Below, piece after piece: positions 1 to 9,127 of a DNA stretch of 64,000 nucleotides. Below the pieces are notes generated by a model. It had not been told where the DNA came from and did not search any database. It saw nothing but the letters and a program-made list of their open reading frames with translations. The position numbers and the translations under genes are program-made. Source of the DNA: Loktanella atrilutea (GTDB lineage Bacteria; Pseudomonadota; Alphaproteobacteria; Rhodobacterales; Rhodobacteraceae); the NCBI RefSeq assembly GCF_900128995.1, contig NZ_FQUE01000009.1, positions 88,540-152,539 of the forward strand, read 5' to 3'. Each line of letters begins with the position of its first letter. Position 1 is the first letter of the stretch.

Positions 1-1338
1 TGCGGCAACGAAGGCCGGAATGTTCGCCTCGGGCACGCGATGTTCGATGGTGATGACGATGGGGCCGGACCGGGCGTGGACCGGCACCGCGGTCTCGGGC
101 TCGCCCAGATTGTCCATCGGTTCGAGGTCCGCATCGCCACCCGCGGGCAATGGCAGCACAAGCCCGGCCAGCCCGCCCGCCGCCTGCAGTGCCGCCGCGG
201 CAAGCAGACCGAGGGTCACACCATGACGTTCCGCCACCGCGCCGAAACCCCAGGCTCCGGCTGCCATACCGCCGAAGGTCGCCATCTGGTACAACGACAG
301 TGCGCGTCCGACGACCCAGCGCGGCGTCGACAGCTGCACCGTCACGTTGAATGTGGACAGTGCCAGCACCCACCCTGCTCCTGCCAGCATCAGCGCGGGC
401 AGCGTCAGAATGAGAGTCCGACTGAGGCCTGTGGCGGCACCGCCCAGCACGATCGCGACGGATGCAACCCTTACGATCCCCTCGGTCGTGAGCCGCGCAC
501 GCAGCCTTCCGCTGGACAGGGCACCGCCGACGGCACCGATGCCGAAGGCCCCCAGCAGGACGCCATAGGTCAGCGGCCCGCCAACGATCAGGTCGCGTGC
601 CACGATCGGCATCAGTGCCGGGATCGCCGCCGCGGCTGCGCCGAAAAGGCACCCACGCAGCAGCACGACGCACAGGTTCGGCGACATGGCGACATAGCGC
701 AGCCCGGCGGCCATGGCGACGTCGATCCGTTCCCGCGGCAGCGTGCGCGGCTTACGGTCCGGATGCCAGCGCAACAGAACCACGATCAGTCCGATGTAGC
801 TGACGGCGTTGGTCAGGAACGCGCCCGCGGCCCCGGCCACGGCGACGATCGCCCCGCCGATCGCTGGCCCGACTGACCGCGCCATGTTGAACCCCATGGA
901 ATTCAGCGCTACCGCGCCGGGCAAGGCACTGCGCGGCACCATGTCCCCGACAGAGGCCTGCCACGCCGGATTGTTCAGCGCCGTGCCGCAGGCGATGGCA
1001 AAGGTGAACCCCAGCAGCCCCCAGGGCGTCAGCCAGTCGTTCCATGCGAAAAACGCCAGCAGCAGGGACATCACCACCATGTAGGTCTGCGCGCACAGCA
1101 TCACGATGCGCCGGTCGAGGTTATCTGCGATCGCTCCCGCCGCGAGTGAAAAGAGCATGATCGGCAAGGCGGTCGACGCCTGCACCAGCGCCACTTCCTG
1201 AGATGAGTTCGACAGCGAAGTCATCAGCCAGGACGCACCCACGGCCTGGACCAGACCGCCGAAGTTCGACGACATCGACGCGAGCCAGATGGAGCGGAAG
1301 ATCGGCACCGAGAATGGAGAGATGGGTTGACCGGGCAG
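1..1338 (-). CDS. MFS_3-type major facilitator exporter, 3' end outside window
   Basis: The reading frame encodes a 12-helix transporter beginning near FRSIWLASMSSNFG and continuing off the window after about 446 residues. The order of segments resembles the MFS_3 (PF05977, transmembrane secretion effector) group, and the last visible part (VITIEHRVPEANIPAFVAA) looks like the small alpha/beta C-terminal domain these proteins carry. There is no in-frame ATG. A perfect AAGGAGG (1345-1351) lies 6 nt before an in-frame CTG at 1338, which I chose as start. An internal GTG (codon for V before PIFRS) is the alternative. It lies 119 bp behind the ABC ATPase on the same strand, so it may be the last gene of that operon. 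The substrate is unknown. Confidence 0.75.
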   Translation of the reverse strand, partial: MPGQPISPFSVPIFRSIWLASMSSNFGGLVQAVGASWLMTSLSNSSQEVALVQASTALPIMLFSLAAGAIADNLDRRIVMLCAQTYMVVMSLLLAFFAWNDWLTPWGLLGFTFAIACGTALNNPAWQASVGDMVPRSALPGAVALNSMGFNMARSVGPAIGGAIVAVAGAAGAFLTNAVSYIGLIVVLLRWHPDRKPRTLPRERIDVAMAAGLRYVAMSPNLCVVLLRGCLFGAAAAAIPALMPIVARDLIVGGPLTYGVLLGAFGIGAVGGALSSGRLRARLTTEGIVRVASVAIVLGGAATGLSRTLILTLPALMLAGAGWVLALSTFNVTVQLSTPRWVVGRALSLYQMATFGGMAAGAWGFGAVAERHGVTLGLLAAAALQAAGGLAGLVLPLPAGGDADLEPMDNLGEPETAVPVHARSGPIVITIEHRVPEANIPAFVAA

Positions 1339-1457
1339 GACGGGCCTCCTTGGGGTATGATCGGCAGGTCTCGCGCCGCGCCGGAATGCTGCAGGACATG
1401 GCCCCCACTACGCCAAGGTCAATGCGATTCAGCGGGCGGGCACGCCGCATGGAATCG

Positions 1458-2528
1458 TCAGTCGGTGCGCAGGGACAGGCCGCTTTCGGTGTCGAACAGA
1501 TGGATCTGCGCAGGGTCGGCACCGATGGTCAGCACTTCGCCCGTACCGGCGCCGGCCTGACCGGGCAGATGCAGCGCGATTGCGCCGCCATTGCCAAGGG
1601 TGCCGTAGATATAAGATTCGCCCCCCAACTGCTCCACGCTGGCGACAGTCATGCGAATCGGGCCGTCGTCGCCGACGGTGACGTGGTTGGGCCGGATCCC
1701 CAGCGTGACCGCCTGTCCCGGCTGATAGCGGAACCCCGTGGCGGGCAGCGACATCCGCTCGCCGGTGTCCAGCGCCAGCGTGTCGCCATCGATCCGCCCC
1801 GCGACGAAGTTCATCTTGGGTGACCCGATGAAGCCCGCGACGAACAGGTTGCGCGGCCGGTTGTAAAGGTCGAGCGGTTTCCCGAACTGTTCCAGCTCGC
1901 CGAGCCGAAGGACCGCGATCTTGTCGGCCATCGTCATCGCCTCGACCTGATCGTGCGTCACGTAGATCATGGTGTTTTCCAGCCGCCGGTGCAGGCCCGT
2001 GATCTCCTTGCGCATTTCGACCCGCAGCTCCGCATCGAGGTTCGACAGCGGCTCGTCGAACAGGAAGACGCGCGGCTCGCGCACAACGGCCCGCCCGATC
2101 GCGACCCGCTGGCGCTGACCGCCGGATAGGTCCTTGGGGCGCCGGTCCAGCAACGTGTCGATCTGCAGCATCTTCGCCACCTGATCGACCTTGGCCCTGA
2201 TCTCGGCCTTCGGCGTGTTGATGTTTTCCAACCCGAAGCTGAGATTCTGGCGCACGGACATGTGCGGGTAAAGCGCATAGGACTGGAACACCATCGCCAG
2301 CCCCCGGTCGGCGGCGGGAATGTCGTTGACAACCTCGTCGCCAATGACGACGTCGCCGTCGCTGATCGGCTCCAGCCCCGAGATCATGCGCAGCAGCGTG
2401 GACTTGCCGCAGCCCGAGGGGCCGACGAAGACGCAGAACTCGCCCTGCTGCACGTCGAGGTCGATGCCCTTGATGACCTCCACCTCTCCATAGGACTTGC
2501 GGACCCGCCGCAGCTCAACTCTGGCCAT
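1458..2528 (-). CDS. ABC importer ATP-binding subunit (MalK/UgpC type)
   Basis: 356-aa nucleotide-binding subunit of a carbohydrate-type importer. Walker [10 protein letters not shown] is at residues 36-44, the Q-loop is VFQSYALYPHM (80-90), the signature LSGGQ is at 134-138, Walker B VFLFDEP is at 154-160, followed by the D-loop SNLD and the switch His in YVTHDQ. The C-terminal ~120 residues form the OB-fold/TOBE regulatory domain typical of MalK, UgpC and ThuK. It closes an operon of binding protein, two permeases and ATPase, with an 18-bp gap to the permease upstream. The family normally energises uptake of sugars, polyols or glycerol-phosphates. The substrate cannot be read from the sequence. 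Confidence 0.95.
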   Translation of the reverse strand: MARVELRRVRKSYGEVEVIKGIDLDVQQGEFCVFVGPSGCGKSTLLRMISGLEPISDGDVVIGDEVVNDIPAADRGLAMVFQSYALYPHMSVRQNLSFGLENINTPKAEIRAKVDQVAKMLQIDTLLDRRPKDLSGGQRQRVAIGRAVVREPRVFLFDEPLSNLDAELRVEMRKEITGLHRRLENTMIYVTHDQVEAMTMADKIAVLRLGELEQFGKPLDLYNRPRNLFVAGFIGSPKMNFVAGRIDGDTLALDTGERMSLPATGFRYQPGQAVTLGIRPNHVTVGDDGPIRMTVASVEQLGGESYIYGTLGNGGAIALHLPGQAGAGTGEVLTIGADPAQIHLFDTESGLSLRTD

Positions 2529-2546
2529 CTTGTTTCCTATTCGTCG

Positions 2547-3608
2547 TCATTTGCCGCCGGTCGAGGCGATGCCTGTAGCGATGTATTTCTGCAGGAACAT
2601 GAACACCGCCGCGATCGGCAGCAGCGTCAGAACGGTCATCGCCAGCAGGCTGGGCCAGTCGGTCTGCAACTCGCCTTGGAAGGAGTTCAGTGCAAGCTGC
2701 AATGTGAAATTCTCGGTCCGGGTCAGCACGATCAGCGGCCAGAGGAAGTCGTTCCAGCGCCACATGATCGCAAGGATCGCCAGCACCGCGATGGCGGGGG
2801 CCGACAGCGGCAGGATGATCCGCCAGAAGATCTTCCACTCGCTGGCCTTGTCCATGCGCGCGGCGTCAAGGATCTCGTCCGGGATCGTGATCATGTACTG
2901 CCGTAGCAGGAACACCCCGGTCGGCGTCGCGGCTCCGGGAATGATGACGCCCCACAGGCTGTTGAACATGCCCAGTTTCGTGACGATCAGGAACAGCGGC
3001 ACCAGCACCACGGTCTGCGGGATCATCAATGTGCCGATGACGATCAGCAGCACCGCGTTGCGCCCCCGAAACTGGTATTTCGACAGGGCGAAGGCGGCCA
3101 TCGCGTTGACCAGCAGCATGATGACCGTGGCGGCGATAGTGATGAAGGTCGAGTTCCAGAAATACCGCAGGAAATCGAACCGCGCGAAAAGCTGGGTATA
3201 ATTGTCGGTGGCAAAGGCCACCCCTTCGACCGGTTGCAGCATGTCCGTGGTCAGACGCACACGATCCTCCGGCGCGTCGGGCGACACGACCTCGGCCCGG
3301 CCCGCGGCGCGGCGGGTCTGGCCGACGACCTGTCCCGCCAGATCGCCCTCCGTCACGGTGAAGGCGGGCAGCGGATCGTCGTAGCCCGGCACCGTCAGCA
3401 CCTCCTGCGCATAGGGCAGGAACCGCGGCGGAAACCGGTCGAGCTCGTTCTGGTCCTTGAAGCTGGACAGCACCAGCCAGACCACGGGGCCAAACATCAG
3501 GAAGACGCCAAGGAAGAGGTAGCCGTAGGACACCCAGTCGGTCCAGTGCAGCCGCCCCCTGCCCCGCGTCGCGGTCAGAAAGCCCGTGACGCCACTGCGG
3601 TCAGCCAT
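2547..3608 (-). CDS. ABC importer permease, MalG/ThuG-like
   Basis: 353-aa inner-membrane permease. A first helix near residues 28-48 is followed by about 70-80 hydrophilic residues (roughly 49-130) before the helical core starting near NSTFITIAATVIMLL. This makes the protein longer than the usual ~280 aa. The EAA loop (EILDAARMDKASEWKIFW) in the C-terminal third contacts the ATPase. Its start overlaps the end of the upstream permease by 8 bp, so the two are probably translationally coupled. The extracytoplasmic insertion is reminiscent of MalF P2-type loops, but its role here is unknown. Confidence 0.93.
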   Translation of the reverse strand: MADRSGVTGFLTATRGRGRLHWTDWVSYGYLFLGVFLMFGPVVWLVLSSFKDQNELDRFPPRFLPYAQEVLTVPGYDDPLPAFTVTEGDLAGQVVGQTRRAAGRAEVVSPDAPEDRVRLTTDMLQPVEGVAFATDNYTQLFARFDFLRYFWNSTFITIAATVIMLLVNAMAAFALSKYQFRGRNAVLLIVIGTLMIPQTVVLVPLFLIVTKLGMFNSLWGVIIPGAATPTGVFLLRQYMITIPDEILDAARMDKASEWKIFWRIILPLSAPAIAVLAILAIMWRWNDFLWPLIVLTRTENFTLQLALNSFQGELQTDWPSLLAMTVLTLLPIAAVFMFLQKYIATGIASTGGK

Positions 3609-4569
3609 CGACGTTCCTCCTGTTGGCCCACAACTGCGCCAGCGTCAGCACCACCAGCACACCCGCCACCAGCAGCGATGCGGCCGCGGCCAGCCCGAAC
3701 AGCCGCGGCGCACCTGCAAAGCCGCGTTCATAGATATATTGAATGATGAAGGTCGTAGCCGTCCCCGGCCCGCCCCCGGTAAAGGCATAGATCTCGTCGA
3801 AGGTCTGCACGCCGCGGATCAGCGCCAGCACCAGCACGACCAGCATGGTGGGCGCCAACAGCGGCAGGGTGATGCGCCGGAACGTCCGCCAGCCTGACGC
3901 GCCGTCCATCGTCGCCGCCTCGTAGACATCCCGCGGGATCGCCTGCAGGCCCGCCAGCAGGATCAGCGTATAGAACCCCATATGCGCCCAGACCGAGATG
4001 AAGACCGACCAGCCAAAGGCCCATTGCGCATCGACCAGCCAGTTGATGCCGCCAAGCCCGGTCCAGTCGAGGAAGGCGTTCAGCACCCCCTCGCGCTGCA
4101 GGATCCATTTCCAGATCAGCGCCACGACGACCGGCGACAGCAACACCGGAAAGAAGAACACCGACCGAAAAAAGCCCCGCGCCCGGATCCTGCCGTTCAG
4201 GATCACCGCCGTCAGCAGGGCGAACCCCACCATGAAGCCGGCCTGCAGCGTCACGAAGGTCACGGTATTCCAGACCGCGCGCCAGAACTTGTCCTCGCGG
4301 CAGGAATTGGCGTCGATGTAGTTGCCGCAGTCCAGCAGCTGACCGAAGTTCTGCCCGCCCACGAAGGGCCGGTTCTGAAGCAGCACGTTGTCGCTGCCAG
4401 AGGTCGCGTAGAACACGTTTAGTATTACCGGCAGAAAGGCGAAGAGTCCGAAAAGGATCAGGTTCGGCAGCAGGAACGCCCAGGCCAGCCGGTTGATCCC
4501 CAGCAGCCGCTGCAGGGCCAGCATCGGGATCTCGATGATCCGCATGAGCGGTGTGATGACTGCCAGCAT
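3601..4569 (-). CDS. ABC importer permease, MalF/ThuF-like
   Basis: 322-aa binding-protein-dependent permease with a first helix around LAWAFLLPNLILFGLFAF, a short periplasmic loop, and five more helices. The EAA loop is DVYEAATMDGASGWRTFRR around residues 213-232, with the GGPG motif of sugar permeases after it. It partners the 353-aa permease downstream (8-bp overlap). A strong hairpin separates it from the binding-protein gene upstream. Confidence 0.93.
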   Translation of the reverse strand: MLAVITPLMRIIEIPMLALQRLLGINRLAWAFLLPNLILFGLFAFLPVILNVFYATSGSDNVLLQNRPFVGGQNFGQLLDCGNYIDANSCREDKFWRAVWNTVTFVTLQAGFMVGFALLTAVILNGRIRARGFFRSVFFFPVLLSPVVVALIWKWILQREGVLNAFLDWTGLGGINWLVDAQWAFGWSVFISVWAHMGFYTLILLAGLQAIPRDVYEAATMDGASGWRTFRRITLPLLAPTMLVVLVLALIRGVQTFDEIYAFTGGGPGTATTFIIQYIYERGFAGAPRLFGLAAAASLLVAGVLVVLTLAQLWANRRNVDG

Positions 4570-4586
4570 GGACGCCCCCCGAAAGT

Positions 4587-4610
4587 CCCCGCCGCAGGGG
4601 TGCGGCGGGG
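4587..4610 (-). terminator. Intercistronic GC hairpin after the solute-binding protein gene
   Basis: Perfect 10-bp stem (CCCCGCCGCA / TGCGGCGGGG) with a 4-nt loop, located between the binding-protein stop (4621) and the permease start (4569). There is no T-run, so it is more likely an mRNA-stabilising or attenuating element that lets the binding protein be made in excess over the membrane subunits. A hairpin of the same geometry follows the second binding-protein gene at 42743-42766. Confidence 0.6.
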
Positions 4611-4620
4611 TGTCGTCCTG

Positions 4621-5883
4621 TTATTGCGACCCTTCGGCCGCGGCCTTCAGGTCGTCTTCCATGCGGGTCATCGCGTCGTCCACCGTCAGCTCTCCGACGA
4701 TGGCCTGGCTCAGACGCTCGACCGTGATGCCGAACATCGCCCGGTTGCCCGCATAGCCCTGATAGGCGAAGGCGGTGGGCGACACGTTCTTCAGGTCGGC
4801 GGCAAAGGCGCTCAGCGCCTCCTGCGCGGCTGGCGTCACGTCTTCGAAGGTCACGCCCTCGGCGGCGACGCCCTGATGCGCGGGCAGGTTGCGTGTCCGC
4901 GCGGCGGCCTCGGCATAGATGTCCTTTTGCGCAAGGAAGTCGATGATCTTCGCCACCAGTTCCGGGTGCTCGGTCTGCTCGAAGCCGACGATGCCGGCAC
5001 CACCCGGCATGCCGGTGCATTCACCCGTGGGACCGCAGGGCGACCCGATGACCTTCCAGTCGAAGAAGTCGCCCACCTGCTCGTCCAGCCGCGCGACCTG
5101 CCAAGAGCCGGAGTAGTAGAGCACGACCTCGCCGTTGATGAACTCCTGCGCGGCGTCGGCATAGGTGGCGCCGCCCTGGCTGGCCCAGACGTCGCGCGCC
5201 ATGGTGCCGTCCTCGTTCCAAGCGACGAACTGCTCGGCAAAGGGCTTGAAGCCGTCGAAGGTGCCCTTGCCCTCGGCATCGAGGAACTTGGCGCCGTAGG
5301 AGATCGCGGGCCCCGCGACGCGGTGGCCCGACCGGTCGACCGCCATCGGGAAGTCGGCGTCGGTCGCCTCGGCCACGGCCTTGGTCGCCGTCGCCCAGTC
5401 GTCCCATGTCGCGCCTTCGCCGGGCATCTCGACGCCCGCCTGCTCGAACAGGGTCGCGTTGACGAAGCCGCCGGTGATGGTCAGCTGCGTGTGCAGGCCA
5501 TAGTATCCCTGACGGTCGCCGGCGCGATACCAGTCCAGCGTGTTGCCGAAGGCCTCGTCCCAGGCGGCGGTGTCGATGTAGGGCGCAAGGTCGAGGTAAT
5601 ACTGGTTCAGACCGCCAAGGTCCGTGACCTTCGCCATGTCCGGCCCGTTGCCGGCTGCCAGCTGCACCGGCAAATTTTCGAGGATCGCCTGATAGGGCAC
5701 CACGTCCACGGTGATGTTGACGCCCTGGTTTTCGGCCTCGAAGCGCGACAGCAGGTCGTCGTAGACCTCGCATTCGTTGCCGTCGGAATAGCACTGGAAC
5801 CGGATGTCCTGCGCCATGGCCGCCCCGGCCGTCATCCCAAGTCCCGCCGCAAGCGCGGTCGTCCGCAAAATCGTCTGTCTCAT
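4621..5883 (-). CDS. Extracellular solute-binding protein of carbohydrate ABC importer
   Basis: 420 aa. Residues 1-24 form a Sec signal peptide (basic MRQTILRTT, hydrophobic core, AMA before Q25). The mature part has the fold-defining features of family-1 sugar-binding proteins, such as NGPDMAKVTDL after the first lobe and YYSGSWQVARL in the middle. A GGGAGGAG-like ribosome site precedes the ATG. It follows the first oxidoreductase gene by 44 bp and precedes two permeases and the ATPase, giving a complete importer. It should deliver ligand to the permeases in the periplasm. The ligand is probably a sugar or polyol, judged only from the family and the neighbouring Gfo/Idh/MocA genes. Confidence 0.93.
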   Translation of the reverse strand: MRQTILRTTALAAGLGMTAGAAMAQDIRFQCYSDGNECEVYDDLLSRFEAENQGVNITVDVVPYQAILENLPVQLAAGNGPDMAKVTDLGGLNQYYLDLAPYIDTAAWDEAFGNTLDWYRAGDRQGYYGLHTQLTITGGFVNATLFEQAGVEMPGEGATWDDWATATKAVAEATDADFPMAVDRSGHRVAGPAISYGAKFLDAEGKGTFDGFKPFAEQFVAWNEDGTMARDVWASQGGATYADAAQEFINGEVVLYYSGSWQVARLDEQVGDFFDWKVIGSPCGPTGECTGMPGGAGIVGFEQTEHPELVAKIIDFLAQKDIYAEAAARTRNLPAHQGVAAEGVTFEDVTPAAQEALSAFAADLKNVSPTAFAYQGYAGNRAMFGITVERLSQAIVGELTVDDAMTRMEDDLKAAAEGSQ

Positions 5884-5927
5884 TGGTCAGGCTCCTCCCA
5901 GATGCCGTGTGCCGGATGTTGGTCGCC

Positions 5928-6992
5928 CTAGCTTACGGGCGGCATCCAGCCGTTGTAAAACTCTGAATCCGGCGCGAGGGGCAGGTCGATGGTCCGCCCC
6001 CCCCGGATCGCCGCGTATATCGCCGTCACAAGTTCGATGGACCGGCGTCCGGCTGCAAGGTTGACCTCGCGCCCCGGTGCGCCGTCCAGTGCATCGGCCA
6101 CCGCGTCGAGGTATCCGGCAAAGCCGCCGTGTCCCTCGGGCACCGCCTGCGTCACCGCGTCGATCTGGTCCTGCGTCGTGGGCGCCCGCGCGATGAAGCG
6201 CCAGTCGGACTGCGCGGGGGTATAGGGCGCGCTGCCGCTTTCGGCTGTGAAGCCCTGAAAGCAGAACCGCAGCCGCGTGGTGTCGTCGCCGCCGCCCAGC
6301 GTGACCGAACTGGTCGCCAGCGCGCCGCTTTCCATGCGAAAGGCGAGCGCGGCGCAATCCTCGGTCTCGATTGCGTTCACGCGGGTGTCGGCCATGGCCG
6401 AGACGGCGGCGACGGGCCCGAGGATGTGGCACAGCAGGTCGTGGGCGTGGATCGCATGGCCCAGCAGGGCGCCGCCGGATTCGCCGGCCCATGTGCCGCG
6501 CCACGGAATGTCGTAATAGGCGGTGCCGCGGTTCCAGTGCGTCTCGATGCTGGCAACGAAGGCCTTGCCCGCCAGCCCCGCCTCCTGAAGGGCCACCAGC
6601 TGCTGCATCGCGCGGCCGAAGCGATATTGGAACACCGGAAACACCTGCCGGTCGGCGGCCAGCGCCGCGCGTTCCAGCGCATCCGCCTCGGACAGGGCGC
6701 GCACGATGGGCTTTTCGCAGATCGCGTGCTTGCCCGCCTTCAGCACCCGCAGGGTGATCGGGAAATGCAGATGCGGCGGCAGGCAGACGTCGATCAGGTC
6801 GATGGCCGGGTCCGCCAGCACCGCGTCCAGATCGCCGGTGACGGCGATGGCGGGGTCGCCGCCGGTGGCCTTTTCGGCGCGGGCGGTGTCCAGATCGCAG
6901 AAGGTCGTCACGGCAAAACGGTCGGGCAGCGCCCGGTAGCCCGCCAGATGCTCGGCCCCGATCCCGGCGCCGACGATGGCGACCCGGATCAT
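5928..6992 (-). CDS. Gfo/Idh/MocA family NAD(P)-dependent oxidoreductase (1)
   Basis: 354 aa. The N-terminal Rossmann domain begins MIRVAIVGAGIGAEH (GxGxxx) and is followed by the EKP motif (CEKPIVRALSE), then the alpha/beta C-terminal domain with a HAIHAHDLL segment where the family places its catalytic His. The ATG at 6992 overlaps the stop of the upstream oxidoreductase (ATGA). The reading frame stays open further upstream but that extension is antisense-like and unrelated. Members oxidise or isomerise sugars and polyols such as inositol or amino sugars. Coupled to the importer downstream, it is probably part of the same catabolic pathway. Confidence 0.92.
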   Translation of the reverse strand: MIRVAIVGAGIGAEHLAGYRALPDRFAVTTFCDLDTARAEKATGGDPAIAVTGDLDAVLADPAIDLIDVCLPPHLHFPITLRVLKAGKHAICEKPIVRALSEADALERAALAADRQVFPVFQYRFGRAMQQLVALQEAGLAGKAFVASIETHWNRGTAYYDIPWRGTWAGESGGALLGHAIHAHDLLCHILGPVAAVSAMADTRVNAIETEDCAALAFRMESGALATSSVTLGGGDDTTRLRFCFQGFTAESGSAPYTPAQSDWRFIARAPTTQDQIDAVTQAVPEGHGGFAGYLDAVADALDGAPGREVNLAAGRRSIELVTAIYAAIRGGRTIDLPLAPDSEFYNGWMPPVS

Positions 6993-7999
6993 GCCTGCGC
7001 CGCCTCTGCCATGGCCTGCGCCCGCAGGGACAGTTCGCAGACCTTGAAGACATGCGTCTGCGTCATCGCCGTCTCGGTCCGGTCGCGGACATCCGCCGCC
7101 AGCCGCGCAAAGAACGGCAGACCGGCGCCGGAGGCGTCGATCCGCTCGCACCGGTCGCCGTTGACAAGGATCAGGTGATCGGTCCCCGGCTGGCCCACGT
7201 CCACGTACTTGCGCAGGTCGATATAGCCCTCGGTCCCCAGAATGGTCAGCCGCCCGTCGCCCCACGTCGGCAGCGCGTCGGGCGTGTACCAGTCGACGCG
7301 GATATAGCCGTGACCCTTCGGGCTTTGCAGGGCGATCTCTCCGAAATCCTGCAGGCCGGGATCGTCCGGGTTGGCGTAGTTGGCGACGCGGGCGAGCGTC
7401 ACCTCGGCGTCGGTCGATCCGGTGAAGAACAGGAACTGGTCGATCTGGTGGCTGGCGATGTCGGTCAGGATGCCGCCATAGGCGTCGCGTTCGAAGAACC
7501 AGTCGGGCCGCGTCGCCCGGTTCAGCCGGTGCGGCCCGATGCCCAGCGTCTGGATCACCCGCCCGATGGCGCCCTCGGCCACCAGTTCGGCCGCGCGGGT
7601 GACGGCAGGCACCTCGAACCGTTCGGAAAAGTCGATGGACCAGATGCGGCCGGTGCGGGCGACGGTGTCCCGCAGCGTCGCCAGCTGCTCCTCGGTCGTG
7701 CAGCCGGGCTTGTCGCTGAGCACGTCCTTGCCGGCCTCCATCGCGCGGACGGCCCAACCAGCCCTGTCGCGGGGGATGCCCGACAGCAGGATCAGGTCGA
7801 CGGCGGGATCGTCCAGCAGAGCCTGCGCGTCGCGGCGCGGCACGTCGGGGAACCGTTCGACAAAGCCGTCCTCGGTATTGGGATGCCCCTCGGTCGCCCA
7901 GCCGACGAAGGTGCAGCCCGCGTCGATCATGTTGGCGGCCATGCCGTAGATGTGGCGGTGGTCGATGCCGATGGCGGCAAAGCGCAGGGGCGTGGTCAT
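6989..7999 (-). CDS. Gfo/Idh/MocA family oxidoreductase (2), atypical motifs
   Basis: 336 aa. The fold is clearly that of the family, but the nucleotide-binding start reads FAAIGIDHRHIYGMAANM instead of a canonical GxGxxG, and the EKP motif is SDKPG. The C-terminal domain contains LTDIASHQIDQFLFF, equivalent to the H..D segment. It is the middle of three related genes, overlapped by 4 bp on both sides. Divergent family members can act on different steps of one sugar pathway. The altered dinucleotide loop may mean an unusual cofactor geometry or a non-redox role. Confidence 0.88.
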   Translation of the reverse strand: MTTPLRFAAIGIDHRHIYGMAANMIDAGCTFVGWATEGHPNTEDGFVERFPDVPRRDAQALLDDPAVDLILLSGIPRDRAGWAVRAMEAGKDVLSDKPGCTTEEQLATLRDTVARTGRIWSIDFSERFEVPAVTRAAELVAEGAIGRVIQTLGIGPHRLNRATRPDWFFERDAYGGILTDIASHQIDQFLFFTGSTDAEVTLARVANYANPDDPGLQDFGEIALQSPKGHGYIRVDWYTPDALPTWGDGRLTILGTEGYIDLRKYVDVGQPGTDHLILVNGDRCERIDASGAGLPFFARLAADVRDRTETAMTQTHVFKVCELSLRAQAMAEAAQA

Positions 8000-9045
8000 T
8001 GCGGTATCTCCTCGGGGCGGCCGCTGCGGGCCGACCGGATGGTTGCGTCGATCAGGTCGTGGGCGGCCAATGCGGCCTCTCCCGTCACCAGCGGGTCGCG
8101 GCCGGTGGCGATGGCTTGCGCGAAATCCGCGATGACGTCCCGGTGCCAGTCGGAGGTAAAGGCCATTGGATCGGCCCCGCCGCCGGTGCCGCCCGTGGCA
8201 CCTTCCTTTTCAACCCGGCCATCGCGCCACTGCGTGACCAGCTGGCCGGAGGCGAGGTGCAGGCTGGCGCGCTCGAAATGCAGGGTGATCGATTCCGCCC
8301 CGCCGGGAAAGCTGGCGGTGCTGGCGACCATGGACCCCACCGCGCCGTTGGCGAAAGTCAGGCCGGCGGTGACGAAATCCTCCGCCTCCATGGCGTGAAA
8401 GCGGGTCGTCGCGGCCATGGCCCGCACCGCCGTCACCGGCCCCGCGAGGCTCAGCGCCAGATCCATCGTGTGGATCGCCTGAGAGATCAGCACCCCGCCG
8501 CCGTCGCGGGCATAGGTGCCGCGCCCCGGCTCGTCGTAATAGCTTTGCGGCCGCCACCAGGGCACGGAAATCTCCACCAGCCCCAGCGCACCCAGATCGC
8601 CGGTGGCGATGCGCGCGGCGGCGGCGCGGGAAGCCGCGCGCACGCGATGCTGGAACACCACGCCCAAGGTGACACCGGCATCGCGGCAGATCGCCACGAC
8701 CTCGCGCGCTTCCTCTGCCGTGCGGCCCATGGGCTTTTCCAGCAGGATGTGCTTGCCCGCCTGCGCCAGCGGCCGGATCACGTCGGCGCGGGCGTCGGGC
8801 GGGGTCAGCACGATGGCAAAGGCGATGGCAGGATCGGCGGCCACGCTGGCCAGATCGGTCGTCGCGGCGACGGGGTGGCCCATGCGCTCTGCGGCCTCTG
8901 CCGCCAGCGCCGCGGCCCGTTCTGGGCGGCGGGCGCAGATCGTGGCCAGTTGCACGGCGTCCGTATCGGCGATCGCGGCAACGTGGGTCCGTGCCACCAT
9001 GCCGGCGCCGATCAGTGCCGCCCGCGCGCCTGTCGTCTGAGCCAT
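7996..9045 (-). CDS. Gfo/Idh/MocA family oxidoreductase (3)
   Basis: 349 aa from ATG 9045. An upstream in-frame ATG at 9105 would add 20 residues (RPVPCTPSGK...) that do not resemble the family. Rossmann motif ALIGAGMVARTHVAAIAD, EKP motif LEKPMGRTAEEA, and a QAIHTMDLAL helix carrying the candidate catalytic residues. It is the first gene of the seven-gene minus-strand unit oxidoreductase 3-2-1, binding protein, permeases, ATPase. The 82 bp before it probably holds the promoter, but no clear boxes were seen. Confidence 0.9.
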   Translation of the reverse strand: MAQTTGARAALIGAGMVARTHVAAIADTDAVQLATICARRPERAAALAAEAAERMGHPVAATTDLASVAADPAIAFAIVLTPPDARADVIRPLAQAGKHILLEKPMGRTAEEAREVVAICRDAGVTLGVVFQHRVRAASRAAAARIATGDLGALGLVEISVPWWRPQSYYDEPGRGTYARDGGGVLISQAIHTMDLALSLAGPVTAVRAMAATTRFHAMEAEDFVTAGLTFANGAVGSMVASTASFPGGAESITLHFERASLHLASGQLVTQWRDGRVEKEGATGGTGGGADPMAFTSDWHRDVIADFAQAIATGRDPLVTGEAALAAHDLIDATIRSARSGRPEEIPQ

Positions 9046-9127
9046 GACGTCCGGTCCCCCACCCCTCTTGCCGCTTGGTGTGCATGGCACCGGACGCATC
9101 GTCAAGGGCGCGGGGGCCCCGCGGGCG

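Noticed and set aside
5928..7757. 609-codon extension of the first oxidoreductase
   Set aside because: The N-terminal 255 residues are an out-of-frame reading of the second oxidoreductase; the true start is at 6992 in an ATGA overlap.
9109..9123. GC-rich palindrome CGCGGGGGCCCCGCG near the efflux pump stop
   Set aside because: It has no loop for a hairpin and lies in a GC-rich stretch; it could occur by chance.
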